Shown here: positions 7,481 through 15,290 of the stretch, in pieces
Layout of the letters: each line of letters starts with the position of its first letter
How positions within the stretch are numbered: the first letter of the stretch is position 1
Assembly: GCF_024346715.1 (NCBI RefSeq)
Contig: NZ_AP024853.1
Span: 372,001 to 436,000, forward strand
Direction: 5' to 3'
DNA from: Photobacterium swingsii
GTDB lineage: Bacteria > Pseudomonadota > Gammaproteobacteria > Enterobacterales > Vibrionaceae
Length of the DNA: 64,000 nucleotides
Notes under the pieces: model-generated
Seen by the model: only the letters and a program-made list of their open reading frames with translations
Database searches by the model: none
Told to the model about the DNA's origin: nothing
Translations under genes and position numbers: made by a program

Positions 7481-7965
7481 ATGCTCCACGAATCGTTTGT
7501 TAAGCTGTTTTGGCGTTGTTTCGATGATATTCACCAAGGCGCGGCATGGTTTCATGTTCAGCCCGTCACGGTAAAACGTTGGTTATCTGGCTGGATGGAC
7601 GTTAATCCGATGGCTGAAAAACTGCTGTTGATTCGCGTTCGTGGCTATTTGCCCGTCTAGTATTAAGAGATTTGACCCACTGGACGGGATTTCGTGTTGA
7701 TGAGGAGCGCTGTGTGATTATCACGCCCGAAGGTCGAATGTTCAGCCCCAAAGAGCTGGATTCGATGGCGTTACGGTTTGATGAGTATCATCAGTTAAAG
7801 CGTATGTACGAGCTGGACTACATACCCGTGCGATCCAATGTGGTGACGCCGTTACCGTTTCGTGGTGGCCGCCGCATTAAACAGCCACAAAGTGACACGG
7901 TAACTAAAGAGAAAAAGAAGATGTATCGCGAGAAAGCCAAGAAGCGTTTGCGTCAACTTCCCTAG
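7481..7965 (+). pseudogene. Phage-type DUF3653-like gene split by a frame change
   Basis: Two adjacent fragments appear to be one gene of about 150 codons. The first is 7481-7660 (M-L-H-E-S-F-V-K-L-F-W-R-C-F-D-D-I...V-R-G-Y-L-P-V, then a stop). The second, one frame away, runs from about 7660 to 7965 (H-W-T-G-F-R-V-D-E-E...I-I-T-P-E-G-R-M-F-S-P-K-E-L...L-P-F-R-G-G-R-R). The order of a short HTH-like W-F-x-V-x-x-x-T-V-K-R-W-L-S-G unit, then R-G-Y-L-P, then W-x-G-F and T-P-E-G, recalls DUF3653 regulatory proteins of Vibrio filamentous phages and satellites. Alternatively these are two small genes, the second starting at TTG 7672. The family name is from memory and tentative. Confidence 0.5.
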
Positions 7966-8044
7966 CCTTTGTCATATATTGGGAGTAACTCTTAAATGCA
8001 TATTATGTTTTGGACTTACCTCATGTAAGGGTTGCATCGGACTA

Positions 8045-8094
8045 AAAACCAAAACCGCCGAGCGTAAAGCGTCACCTTGATGTTTTTGTTATAC
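8045..8094 (-). repeat. Truncated integron attC site
   Basis: On the minus strand the core GTATAAC (8088-8094) is followed by AACATCAAGGTGACGC, matching the L'' arm of Vibrio-type attC sites. The complementary L' arm and GTTRRRY core expected within about 120 bp are absent. The cassette's stop codon TAA lies inside the core, as in the neighbouring cassette. Confidence 0.6.
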
Positions 8095-8580
8095 GGCGGC
8101 TTCATTTTTTCTATATTCTTCTAAATCGTATACGATTTGAATAAACAGGTCAGCCAAACCACAACCATATTTTTCATTGGCGCTTTGAAGTGTATTACAT
8201 TCTTCAAGTGCTTCGTGTAGTTGTTCTAGTCCACCTGTAATGTCACAAAAATTAGCCCTTAAATTGCTTATGAGGTTTAACAACTCACCTTTATTTGGTT
8301 CATATCCCAGCTCATTAGCAAACTTATTTCTCATTCTATTTATTTTTTGAAGACCGCTAGCTGTTCCATCGTCAATTAATTCAAGAGATTTCAAAAAATT
8401 GATTTTCCTACTATGTGTCAGAGACAGAAAATGTTCCTTCAGTTTTATATCATAGTTTGATGCTATTTTTTCAAGAAGTATTTCAATTACCAAATGTCCA
8501 ATAAGAAAGCCACTCAGTAAATCTGAGTCATCTATTTTATGGAATAAAAAATCTTCGTATTTGTTGCCATAATCAGGCAT
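8089..8580 (-). CDS. Integron cassette protein, possibly HEPN/MtlR-like
   Basis: All-alpha protein of 163 aa with no signal peptide. The segment K-I-N-R-M-R-N-K-F-A-N-E-L (about 79-91) resembles the R-N-x-F-A-H helix of MtlR/DUF4145/HEPN-type proteins, but the expected His is Asn, so RNase activity should not be assumed. It is a cassette gene: GTTATAC (minus strand, 8638-8644) starts the cassette upstream, and the stop codon overlaps the R'' core at 8088-8094. The exact function is unknown. Confidence 0.7.
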   Translation of the reverse strand: MPDYGNKYEDFLFHKIDDSDLLSGFLIGHLVIEILLEKIASNYDIKLKEHFLSLTHSRKINFLKSLELIDDGTASGLQKINRMRNKFANELGYEPNKGELLNLISNLRANFCDITGGLEQLHEALEECNTLQSANEKYGCGLADLFIQIVYDLEEYRKNEAAV

Positions 8581-8637
8581 GAACTACCTCTTACATATTT
8601 CGTGTAGTCTTAGGCGGTTGAGTGTTAACTCTTAGCC

Positions 8638-8760
8638 GTATAACGCCTTGTTAAGTTGCAGCTAACCGCCACGAGACCCAAGCAAAGCCACCGTAATCAC
8701 TAAACTCAACCAAACCAAAAATGCCACAGGTTAGCTGTCAGCTTGAACAATTTGTTAGGT
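8638..8760 (-). repeat. Complete integron attC site
   Basis: Read on the minus strand: R'' core ACCTAAC (8754-8760), L'' arm GTTCAAGCTGACAGC, a central spacer, L' arm GCTGCAACTTAAC, then core GTTATAC (8638-8644). The arms are imperfect inverted repeats with the unpaired bases typical of attC. It lies exactly between two minus-strand genes, and the upstream gene's stop codon sits in the first core. Confidence 0.82.
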
Positions 8761-9345
8761 TTTGGACTTCAAGATTGCATGCAGTTCAATTACATACCTA
8801 CAAACTACCGGCTCTAACCGCTCAAAAGAAGCAGTTAAGTCTGTTAACTCTTCACCACATTGACCATGTTCTGGATAATTTTCTGCTAACTGTTGACTAA
8901 TTACACCCTCATGTTTAATTGCATTATTTATCAACCGTAACTCGTTTACTGCATCGAACTCCGGCAGATTTTTTACCTCTTGTGGCAATAATTTCAGTAG
9001 TACATCCCAATTAGAGGCTTTTCTTGCGCTATCTGTAAGATTGAAAAATCTAACCAGTTCTTTGTGCTTAAGTTCAACCTTCTTATAAAGAGCCAAAATG
9101 CACAACTCGCTAGCCAAGTCGACAACACTAAACATATAATTTGCATCATCTTCAATCCATGAGCTGTGCATATACTCATGCTCTTTTGACATAAACTGCA
9201 TGTCGTCGTGTACAGCACGTGCTTGTTCAATTTTCGAAAACTCGTTGTCCACAGCACTGGAAAAAATTTTCCTAAAGGAGTGGATAGTCTCTGTATCTAG
9301 AGTGGACATATGCCGCTCAATCAAATCTTCAAAAGATAAACTCAA
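8755..9345 (-). CDS. Integron cassette protein, alpha-helical, HEPN-like motif
   Basis: Cytoplasmic protein of 196 aa, Glu/Leu rich. Residues about 140-151 read E-L-R-L-I-N-N-A-I-K-H-E, like the R-x-x-x-N-x-x-K-H helix seen in HEPN-type and abortive-infection proteins. The spacing from Arg to His is seven, slightly longer than the usual Rx4-6H. GGAG lies upstream of the ATG. The cassette boundaries are clear: GTTAGGT (minus strand, 9362-9368) before the gene and ACCTAAC at its stop. Function is not known; a stress or defence role is inference. Confidence 0.7.
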   Translation of the reverse strand: MSLSFEDLIERHMSTLDTETIHSFRKIFSSAVDNEFSKIEQARAVHDDMQFMSKEHEYMHSSWIEDDANYMFSVVDLASELCILALYKKVELKHKELVRFFNLTDSARKASNWDVLLKLLPQEVKNLPEFDAVNELRLINNAIKHEGVISQQLAENYPEHGQCGEELTDLTASFERLEPVVCRYVIELHAILKSKT

Positions 9346-9361
9346 CTTACTCTCCTTAAAA

Positions 9362-9444
9362 ACCTAACATTAGCATTCACGTATGCTCTGCGTGAAACCA
9401 GCTTACTAAGCAACATAAGTTTACCATCGAATGAATGTTATCAC
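9362..9444 (-). repeat. Degenerate attC-like site
   Basis: Minus-strand core GTTAGGT (9362-9368). The inverted arms AACATTAGCATTC and GAATGAATGTT end near a second core-like GTTATCA (9437-9443). Length is about 83 bp. Homology of the arms is weaker than in the 8638 site, so this may be a decayed or unusual attC. Confidence 0.45.
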
Positions 9445-9458
9445 AGTGACTTAATCAA

Positions 9459-9602
9459 CTATTCAAGACGTGAAATTCGCTTATCATGGCTCTCTAACAT
9501 CTTCTTTATCCAAGCAATATCCGTTTTCATGGCAATCCCAGTGCCAAAAGCAGAGCAGAAACCCGTGGCCGCAGCCACGAGTATGGTTTGATATAACTCC
9601 AT
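9459..9602 (-). CDS. Small membrane protein, phage-like (47 aa)
   Basis: M-E-L-Y-Q-T-I-L-V-A-A-A-T-G-F-C-S-A-F-G-T-G-I-A is one hydrophobic segment followed by a charged helix, W-I-K-K-M-L-E-S-H-D-K-R-I-S-R-L-E. This shape is seen in small phage holin- or XhlA-type proteins. AGGAG lies ahead of the ATG at 9602. Just upstream on the same strand (9614-9690) is the tail of another frame, P-L-V-A-S-F-A-V-G-L-W-D-M-F-R-N-E-K-K, ending at a stop, so this may be the remnant of a two-gene unit. It could also be the gene of a third integron cassette. Confidence 0.5.
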   Translation of the reverse strand: MELYQTILVAAATGFCSAFGTGIAMKTDIAWIKKMLESHDKRISRLE

Positions 9603-9750
9603 ACTCGTTACTCTCCTACTTTTTCTCGTTACGGAACATATCCCACAGGCCAACCGCGAACGATGCGACCAAAGGAAATTTGCGCCCGTGACTATGAGAT
9701 TAAGAGCTAAAATGCCGTGCGGTTGCTCGTATTTATGCTTTGTTAACTAC

Positions 9751-9820
9751 GTGCCAAAGTGTCACAAAAATTGCCAGTACCTAATAACCATGCGATACTT
9801 CACATGTGCCAGTTTGACAC
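9751..9820 (+). promoter_or_regulatory. tacAT promoter with two operator palindromes
   Basis: Imperfect palindromes GTGCCAAAGTGTCAC (9751-9765) and GTGCCAGTTTGACAC (9806-9820) share GTGCCA-N3-TGWCAC. Between them lies TTGCCA (9771-9776), a 17-bp spacer and GATACT (9794-9799) preceded by an extended TGC. A ribbon-helix-helix antitoxin bound to both sites would enclose the promoter. Confidence 0.65.
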
Positions 9821-9834
9821 TTAAGGAGATAATT

Positions 9835-10110
9835 ATGGCTACAGCTCTACCTCGTATCACTGCTCGTGTAGACATCGATACTCAAGAATTACTATCGCAG
9901 GCTGCTGCTATTGCCGGTATGTCTAGTATTAATTCCTTTGTTCTAAGTGCCGCAGTTGAAAAAGCAAAACAGATTATGGAACGTGAACGAGCACTCAAGC
10001 TCAGCCAACGCGATGCAATGATGCTTATGGATGCACTTGATGAACCTGCAAAACCTAACCTGCGTTTAAAGCAAGCAGCAGATCGTTACAAGGATAAGAC
10101 ACAGCAATGA
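9835..10110 (+). CDS. tacA: TacA-type ribbon-helix-helix antitoxin (DUF1778)
   Basis: 91 aa. The N-terminus R-I-T-A-R-V-D-I-D-T-Q-E-L-L-S-Q-A-A is the DNA-binding ribbon and first helix of DUF1778 proteins. The C-terminal part (S-Q-R-D-A-M-M-L-M-D-A-L-D-E-P) is the toxin-neutralising helix. AAGGAG precedes the ATG at 9835; the longer upstream frame is not coding. The stop overlaps the toxin start by 4 bp (ATGA). It is expected to repress its own promoter through the twin palindromes upstream. Confidence 0.93.
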   Translation: MATALPRITARVDIDTQELLSQAAAIAGMSSINSFVLSAAVEKAKQIMERERALKLSQRDAMMLMDALDEPAKPNLRLKQAADRYKDKTQQ

Positions 10111-10604
10111 AGACGGTACAGTTAAACAAAAACAAACACGACCGTCATCGCTTTGATTGTGGTATTGATGCTCTAAACAACTATCTGAAAATAATGGCTA
10201 GTCAGCAGGCCAAAAAAGACAACACGCGTACTTTTGTTCTTGAAGATACTAATTGCGCAGAACATGTTGTTGGCTACTACACGCTAACTATGACCCCCAT
10301 TGATTTGACATTATTACCACTCAAATTATTAAAGAAACATCAGAATGCAAGCTCTGGTGGGCTAATTGCACGACTTGCTGTGGATCAACGATACAAAGGG
10401 AACGGCTATGGCGAATGGTTACTGATTGACGCATTGAAAAAGCTACTAATGGCAAGTGAAACTGTCGCTTTTCCTCTTGTTATCGTCGACGCAAAAGATG
10501 GTGCCGAATACTTTTACGAAAAATACGGTTTCACTGCTTTTCAAGATACAGAAAACAAACTTTTTATAACCATCTCTGATGTCCGAGCTAGCATTAGCGA
10601 CTGA
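10107..10604 (+). CDS. tacT: TacT-type GNAT acetyltransferase toxin
   Basis: 165-aa GNAT protein of the type II toxin class that acetylates the amino group of charged tRNAs and stops translation. Residues 94-102, Q-R-Y-K-G-N-G-Y-G, form the acetyl-CoA pyrophosphate loop (Q/R-x-x-G-x-G/A). The catalytic Tyr is in Y-E-K-Y-G-F (about 137-142). F-D-C-G-I-D-A-L-N-N-Y-L near the N-terminus is typical of the family. All key residues are present, so it looks active. Confidence 0.93.
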   Translation: MKTVQLNKNKHDRHRFDCGIDALNNYLKIMASQQAKKDNTRTFVLEDTNCAEHVVGYYTLTMTPIDLTLLPLKLLKKHQNASSGGLIARLAVDQRYKGNGYGEWLLIDALKKLLMASETVAFPLVIVDAKDGAEYFYEKYGFTAFQDTENKLFITISDVRASISD

Positions 10605-10975
10605 TCATCACTTTTTACGGTTAACTCCTGCAATAAGCTCCCCCACGCTACACTAGCAAATAACACCAAACTTCATACTCAACATCGGCGAATATCCATT
10701 ATTTCCTAACAGCAGTATTAAAGTTACGTGTTTAGTCATTCGCATTGATAACCTTGGGTCTGGTTGATTTAATTAAAACGAGAACAGTTTGGTAACCATC
10801 GTCATGATACCTAAATAGAAAATCAATTTATTTAAATGCATTGCATATAGAAACGAGTAACAGAAGCAGGAATTTGGTTACCAAGTGTAGCGGTATAACG
10901 TGAAGATATTTACGGTAGGATTATTTAAAAGAGCCCAAAGTGTTTAGGCTCTTGATCGGTAGGTATTAAAGCAAC
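10605..10975. other. Intergenic, no gene seen
   Basis: About 370 bp between tacT and the DUF3297 gene. Apart from the hairpin at 10929-10953 no gene or clear element was found. It marks the right edge of the accessory zone. Confidence 0.5.
10927..10953 (-). terminator. Terminator of DUF3297 gene
   Basis: AAGAGCC (10929-10935) / GGCTCTT (10947-10953), followed on the minus strand by TTTTAAAT. Confidence 0.75.
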
Positions 10976-11224
10976 TTACTTGTAGAAAGCTTCAACAGTA
11001 CCTTTTAGCTTAATTAGAATAGGTTGACCGCGGCGATCCAACGCTTTAGGTGATGGGATTTTTACCCAACCTTCACTAATACAGTATTCTTCTACGTCAA
11101 AACGCTCTTTGCCGTTCAGACGAATACCAATGTTGTGTTCAAAACACTCCGCCACATGGTGTGGGCTGCGAGGGTTACCTGATAGGTGATCAGGAAGAGT
11201 TGGTTGCGATTTAGCGTCGTTCAT
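10976..11224 (-). CDS. DUF3297 family protein
   Basis: 82-aa small basic cytoplasmic protein that matches the DUF3297 family along its whole length. Marks are L-P-D-H-L-S-G-N-P-R-S-P-H-H near the start, G-I-R-L-N-G-x-E-R-x-D-V-E-E-Y-C-I-S-E-G-W in the middle, and D-R-R-G-Q-P-I-L-I-K-L-K-G-T-V-E-A at the end. Function is unknown. It is a single gene with its own terminator. Confidence 0.88.
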   Translation of the reverse strand: MNDAKSQPTLPDHLSGNPRSPHHVAECFEHNIGIRLNGKERFDVEEYCISEGWVKIPSPKALDRRGQPILIKLKGTVEAFYK

Positions 11225-11817
11225 GTCCGTAACCTGTAATAAATAAAAAGCTCGCTATTGTAGACAATATAGTTGTAACGCTCAATAGTCGTTGTAATAA
11301 ATACCCTATAAATACTGAGTGTTCATAATCATATGATTTTAAATAGATAATTGATGAAAAGTAATGAAATGCTCATCTATCAAAGTCGATGGCTGTTCCC
11401 TACTCGCTTCATTTTAGTCGACGATCAATTATGGTTTAAAAGCTAATATTAATGTAACTGTAAAGTAAATTGCTTAGGCTGCACTGATGCAGATGTGATC
11501 ATTTTCCCGCCATATGCTTATTCACAATATTGTTAAAAGTATGCAACGTCTCATTTCTAAGACTAAATTGAAGTTATTTCAGGTGAGAATAAATGGGAAA
11601 ATATTGGCTCTGTGATTCCATAAAAACACCTTCCTTTATAAACAATAACTTACAGCCAATCAATAACGCTTCTCATACGACTAAAGTCTAATGTCATTAA
11701 GTCAAAATATCATAGTCACTTGGTGGTATATGCGATTTCTGTATGTTAGTGTGTATAAAAGTTGTTAATAAGTATACGCGGAAGTTACTTTTACCATTTG
11801 TTGTTAGGGGAATTGAT
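11225..11817. other. Long leader region ahead of sigma factor gene
   Basis: About 590 bp without a convincing gene. It is AT-rich with no confident promoter or operator. The length suggests a long regulated 5' region for the sigma factor gene, as for rpoS genes, but this is inference. Confidence 0.45.
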
Positions 11818-12693
11818 ATGGATATCAAAAATGACGAATCACAAGCATTTGATGCAGATGTAATTCACCTGTATTTAAAAGAAATTTCTCACAAACCACT
11901 ACTTACTAAAGAAGAAGAAGTCTTGTATAGCCGAAAATGCCTAACTGGCGATAAAAGTGCTAAACAAGTCATGATCGAAAGTAACCTTCGTCTTGTGGTA
12001 AGTATCGCTAAAAAATACCGCGGCAGCGGTATGCTGCTGAGCGATTTGATTGATGAAGGTAACATTGGTTTAATTACCGCTGTTGATAAGTTCGACCCGG
12101 AACGCGGCTTTAGGTTTTCGACTTATGCGACATGGTGGATTAAACAAACGATCGAGCGTGCTATTCACAATCAAGCACGTACTATCCGCTTACCCGTGCA
12201 TGTTTCAAAAGAAATTAATACGATTCTTCGCACGCACAAACAACTAATGCGCAACACAAGCCACGAGCCTAGCCAAGAAGAAGTCGCTGAAAAGTTAGAA
12301 CGAAGTGTTGAAGATATCTCTGGTGTACTGGCTTTCGATGCGCCTGTTGTGTCAATTGATCAGGCAATCACAGATGATTCGAATTCACAAAGTATGTCAG
12401 CGTTTATTTCTGATAATGGTTCGATGAACCCAGATACAGCCGCAAACGAGCAAGACATTAACAAACTCGCTATTGCTATGCTTGAAAGTTTAAACATGCG
12501 TGATCGTGAAATTCTGTGTCGTCGTTTTGGCCTACTCGGCTATGAAGCACAAACATTACAACAAGTCGCAGATGAAGTTGGATTAACACGTGAACGTATT
12601 AGACAGCTTCAAGTTAGCTCTTTAAGTAAATTAAAAAATGCATTGCAGCGTGATAACTATAATTTAGAGCTTCTATTTGCTGAAAGTGCATAA
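11818..12693 (+). CDS. RpoS-like group 2 sigma factor
   Basis: 291 aa. Region 1.2 is D-V-I-H-L-Y-L-K-E-I-S; region 2 is N-L-R-L-V-V-S-I-A-K-K-Y-R through F-S-T-Y-A-T-W-W-I-K-Q-T-I; region 3 is R-L-P-V-H-V-S-K-E; region 4 is L-Q-Q-V-A-D-E-V-G-L-T-R-E-R-I-R-Q-L-Q. It binds core RNA polymerase and recognises -10/-35 boxes. It differs from canonical RpoS in its shorter N-terminus and diverged promoter-reading parts, and may be a paralogue comparable to RpoQ of Aliivibrio. AGGGGA six bases before the ATG at 11818 sets the start; an in-frame ATG at 11743 lacks a good site. The usual rpoS neighbours (nlpD, pcm, mutS) are absent, which supports a paralogue. Confidence 0.85.
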   Translation: MDIKNDESQAFDADVIHLYLKEISHKPLLTKEEEVLYSRKCLTGDKSAKQVMIESNLRLVVSIAKKYRGSGMLLSDLIDEGNIGLITAVDKFDPERGFRFSTYATWWIKQTIERAIHNQARTIRLPVHVSKEINTILRTHKQLMRNTSHEPSQEEVAEKLERSVEDISGVLAFDAPVVSIDQAITDDSNSQSMSAFISDNGSMNPDTAANEQDINKLAIAMLESLNMRDREILCRRFGLLGYEAQTLQQVADEVGLTRERIRQLQVSSLSKLKNALQRDNYNLELLFAESA

Positions 12694-12721
12694 CCAAAAC
12701 TAGCTAAACTGGTTATAAAAG

Positions 12722-12754
12722 CCTCTCGTGATCGATGATTACGAGAGGTTTTTT
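12722..12754 (+). terminator. Terminator of sigma factor gene
   Basis: CCTCTCGT (12722-12729) / ACGAGAGG (12741-12748) followed by TTTTTT. Confidence 0.88.
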
Positions 12755-12832
12755 ATTTGTCTCATACTTGCGATAGCTAAATTTGATAACATTAGTCGAT
12801 AATTAAGTTTTAGAATTATCAATAAAATCACT

Positions 12833-13381
12833 ATGCAAAAAATTATTCGTCAACTGCCTGTTGTTGTCGCGCTATTACTTTCTGGCTGCGCGAGTTACAC
12901 GGTAACAGAGTCTGAGGTGCAATCTTACCTTGATAAGAACGCACAATTTGAAAGAACCGTTGGTATTAAAGGCATTGCGCATGCAAATGTAGCTTTTGAT
13001 GATATTGCTGTCGGCATTGGCCGCGTTGCATCAGACAGAGTTAACCTTGACGCAAACGCTAAAGCGAATGTTGTAATAACGGGACAAAAACCTCAGGCTA
13101 TCGATGTAACGATGAGCTTCAGCGCTGTACCATATTACGATAAAGAAGAAGGCGCAATATTTGTTAAGCACCTAGAGTTGGAAGACCTTCAGCTATCTCC
13201 GCCTGAGATCGGTATGTTTTTAACTAAACCTCTCGTCTCACCTATCGTTTCTTTAGTTGGCGAGCTTATATCGACGCGCCCTATTTATAGGTTAGATGAA
13301 AATGATTTTAAACAGTCTTTATTAAAATCAGCTAAGCCTGAGTTGCTGATCAAAGGAAATAAAATCGTTATCGATTTTTAG
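12833..13381 (+). CDS. YceB-like lipoprotein (DUF1439)
   Basis: 182-aa lipoprotein with lipobox L-L-S-G-C at about 16-20. The mature part is a beta-rich DUF1439 fold similar to YceB: S-x-V-Q-S-Y-L-D-K near the start, alternating strands, and L-S-P-P-E-I-G-M-F-L-T-K-P-L in the middle. It is likely held in the periplasm by the outer membrane, possibly binding a hydrophobic ligand as related tubular folds do. It is a single gene ending at a convergent hairpin. Confidence 0.85.
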   Translation: MQKIIRQLPVVVALLLSGCASYTVTESEVQSYLDKNAQFERTVGIKGIAHANVAFDDIAVGIGRVASDRVNLDANAKANVVITGQKPQAIDVTMSFSAVPYYDKEEGAIFVKHLELEDLQLSPPEIGMFLTKPLVSPIVSLVGELISTRPIYRLDENDFKQSLLKSAKPELLIKGNKIVIDF

Positions 13382-13408
13382 TATAAAAACGTATTGCTCT
13401 TAACTAAC

Positions 13409-13446
13409 AATACTGGTGTATCACCAATGTGTGGATACATCAGTAT
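13409..13446. terminator. Hairpin between convergent genes
   Basis: 14-bp arms at 13409-13422 and 13433-13446 with one mismatch and a 10-nt loop. The T-rich end serves the plus strand, and the position suits both neighbours. Confidence 0.65.
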
Positions 13447-13473
13447 TTGTTTAACTGCACAGCCCCAGCGGTG

Positions 13474-13842
13474 TTAGTCCGACTTTTTAGCCCTTTCTAA
13501 GAAATTGGTACCTGCAGCTTCGTCAATAATGTGCACGGCCCGCTCTGCTTCGAATGCTTTTTGCATTGCTTCTGCTGCATAGTCACGAACATTTTGGCTT
13601 TCTGTCGAAACGTAGAAAATAATAAATACAGCTAACAAAACAACATTTATGGCATGTGCAAAGTAAAGCTTATTTGTCATTTTTCTTTCTGAATCTTCAA
13701 TCTCAGCACGAAGTAATTCAACAACGTCGTAATTCGTTAGGTTTTGTCGTGTTTTCCGAGGCAGTGTCATAGGCGTGAATTCGTTATTAGTTTCAACTAG
13801 ATTAGCACTCTTTTCTGACACAATGCTTAACAGACTCTGCAT
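13474..13842 (-). CDS. Hypothetical single-span membrane protein
   Basis: 122 aa. It has a soluble basic N-terminal part (P-R-K-T-R-Q-N-L-T-N), one clear transmembrane helix at about 63-81 (A-I-N-V-V-L-L-A-V-F-I-I-F-Y-V), and a charged C-terminal helix, A-A-E-A-M-Q-K-A-F-E-A-E-R-A. There is no cleavable signal. I do not recognise the family. It is monocistronic and convergent with the lipoprotein gene. Confidence 0.6.
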   Translation of the reverse strand: MQSLLSIVSEKSANLVETNNEFTPMTLPRKTRQNLTNYDVVELLRAEIEDSERKMTNKLYFAHAINVVLLAVFIIFYVSTESQNVRDYAAEAMQKAFEAERAVHIIDEAAGTNFLERAKKSD

Positions 13843-13910
13843 TATTAATATGGTGTATGATAAAATTTTTGATGAACAGCATAAAAGTTATAGTGCGTTA
13901 GCTTACTTAA

Positions 13911-13937
13911 AATAAAGGTGCTGTTTGCACCTTTATT
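13911..13937. terminator. Terminator of chrA
   Basis: Perfect 11-bp stem AATAAAGGTGC/GCACCTTTATT with a TGTTT loop, directly downstream of chrA on the minus strand. Confidence 0.75.
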
Positions 13938-13954
13938 CAATAAAACACCCTGAC

Positions 13955-15109
13955 TTAATGGATAGCGATGGTATAACCGCCAAGTAGAATAGCCAGCAAC
14001 CAAACAGGGATATTTTTGTATTTAAGTAACGCATACCCTATGGTAACAGCGATTACATCTTGCCATGTAATAATGGCACTAGAAATCACAGGAGATACAA
14101 ATGCACTTGCTAGTAAACCAACTACGCTTGCATTCACTAAAGTGATAGCAACTTTCAGTTTTGAGTGTGCAAAAATAGCTTCCCAAGTCGACAAAAAAGC
14201 AAATAGCAACAAAGCACCAGGTAAAAACACCGCAATTGTTGCAACAACGCTACCTATAACAGGTGATTGAGGTAAAACTATCGCCCCTAAATAACTGGCC
14301 ATGGTAAACATAGGACCAGGAACAAGCTGCGCAGAAGCATAAGCCGCTAGGAAATCATCGCTTTGGATCATACCTTCTAGCATCGGCTGTAATAATGGAA
14401 GTACGACATGTCCCCCACCAAAAACAAAGCTACCAGCTTGATAGAAAATGTTGAATAACCCCAGCTCAGCGCTATATGAGCTAATTAGTGGCAAGCTCAC
14501 AAGTAATACAAAGAAACTCGCTAATAAACCTTTATGAGGTATGATTTTAGGTGTCTTCATTTTGTCATTACTAGATGTATCACCATTTCTATAGCTAATT
14601 AAGATACCGACAAATGCTGCAACAAGGATTGGGATAATCTGACCAAGCAGCCCTGTTGAAAATGTTACCCAAGCACCGGTTAGGATCGCCGCGCCAATCG
14701 TTGCCGCTGACGTTAAGTTCTTTTTAGCCATTCCCCACACTGCATCAGCTACAACAATCACAGCTAACAATTTTGCAGCTTGAATGAAAACGCTCATCGC
14801 ATCAGTGTTAATGGAATCAGCACTCGCCACTGCAAGGAATGTGAGTAAGGCAAACGATGGAAATGTGAATCCAGCAAATGCACTGGCTGCGCCAAGATAG
14901 CCCGCACGCTTGAAACCAATATACATACCTAGCTGGCTACTCGCGGGGCCCGGCAAAAACTGGCAAAGCGCGACAGCTTGGGTAAAATCATTCTCTGATA
15001 ACCATTTTCTTTTGGTTACAAATTCTCGCTGAAAAAAGCCTATATGCGCCGCAGGCCCACCGAAACTAAATAAACCAAGTACAAAAAAGCGGATCAAAAC
15101 TTCAAACAT
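13955..15109 (-). CDS. chrA: Chromate transporter ChrA (two-domain)
   Basis: Inner-membrane protein of 384 aa of the CHR family, which expels chromate driven by the proton gradient. It has the duplicated form. The first half opens with F-S-F-G-G-P-A-A-H-I-G-F-F and L-P-G-P-A-S-S-Q-L. The second half repeats these as F-V-F-G-G-G-H-V-V-L-P-L-L and V-P-G-P-M-F-T-M-A, and there are about 12 hydrophobic helices. It is divergent from a LysR regulator gene across 181 bp, a typical regulator-target pair. Confidence 0.92.
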   Translation of the reverse strand: MFEVLIRFFVLGLFSFGGPAAHIGFFQREFVTKRKWLSENDFTQAVALCQFLPGPASSQLGMYIGFKRAGYLGAASAFAGFTFPSFALLTFLAVASADSINTDAMSVFIQAAKLLAVIVVADAVWGMAKKNLTSAATIGAAILTGAWVTFSTGLLGQIIPILVAAFVGILISYRNGDTSSNDKMKTPKIIPHKGLLASFFVLLVSLPLISSYSAELGLFNIFYQAGSFVFGGGHVVLPLLQPMLEGMIQSDDFLAAYASAQLVPGPMFTMASYLGAIVLPQSPVIGSVVATIAVFLPGALLLFAFLSTWEAIFAHSKLKVAITLVNASVVGLLASAFVSPVISSAIITWQDVIAVTIGYALLKYKNIPVWLLAILLGGYTIAIH

Positions 15110-15290
15110 AACTCCTCCTGTAATGCATGAATTCTACTTTTTCGCATTAAATTAATGAAAACGTTTAAATTGATAGTTTCAATTAATACTATTAATTATT
15201 AGTCGCGATTGATCGGTGCATATACAAGGCTGATTAAGTTACTTTAAAATCAGTGGTATAATACCCCTTCGATGATAACGGTATTCCTTT

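Noticed and set aside
7374-7574. 66-codon plus-strand frame
   Set aside because: It overlaps the better-supported 7481 frame, which has an HTH-like protein sequence; this one looks random.
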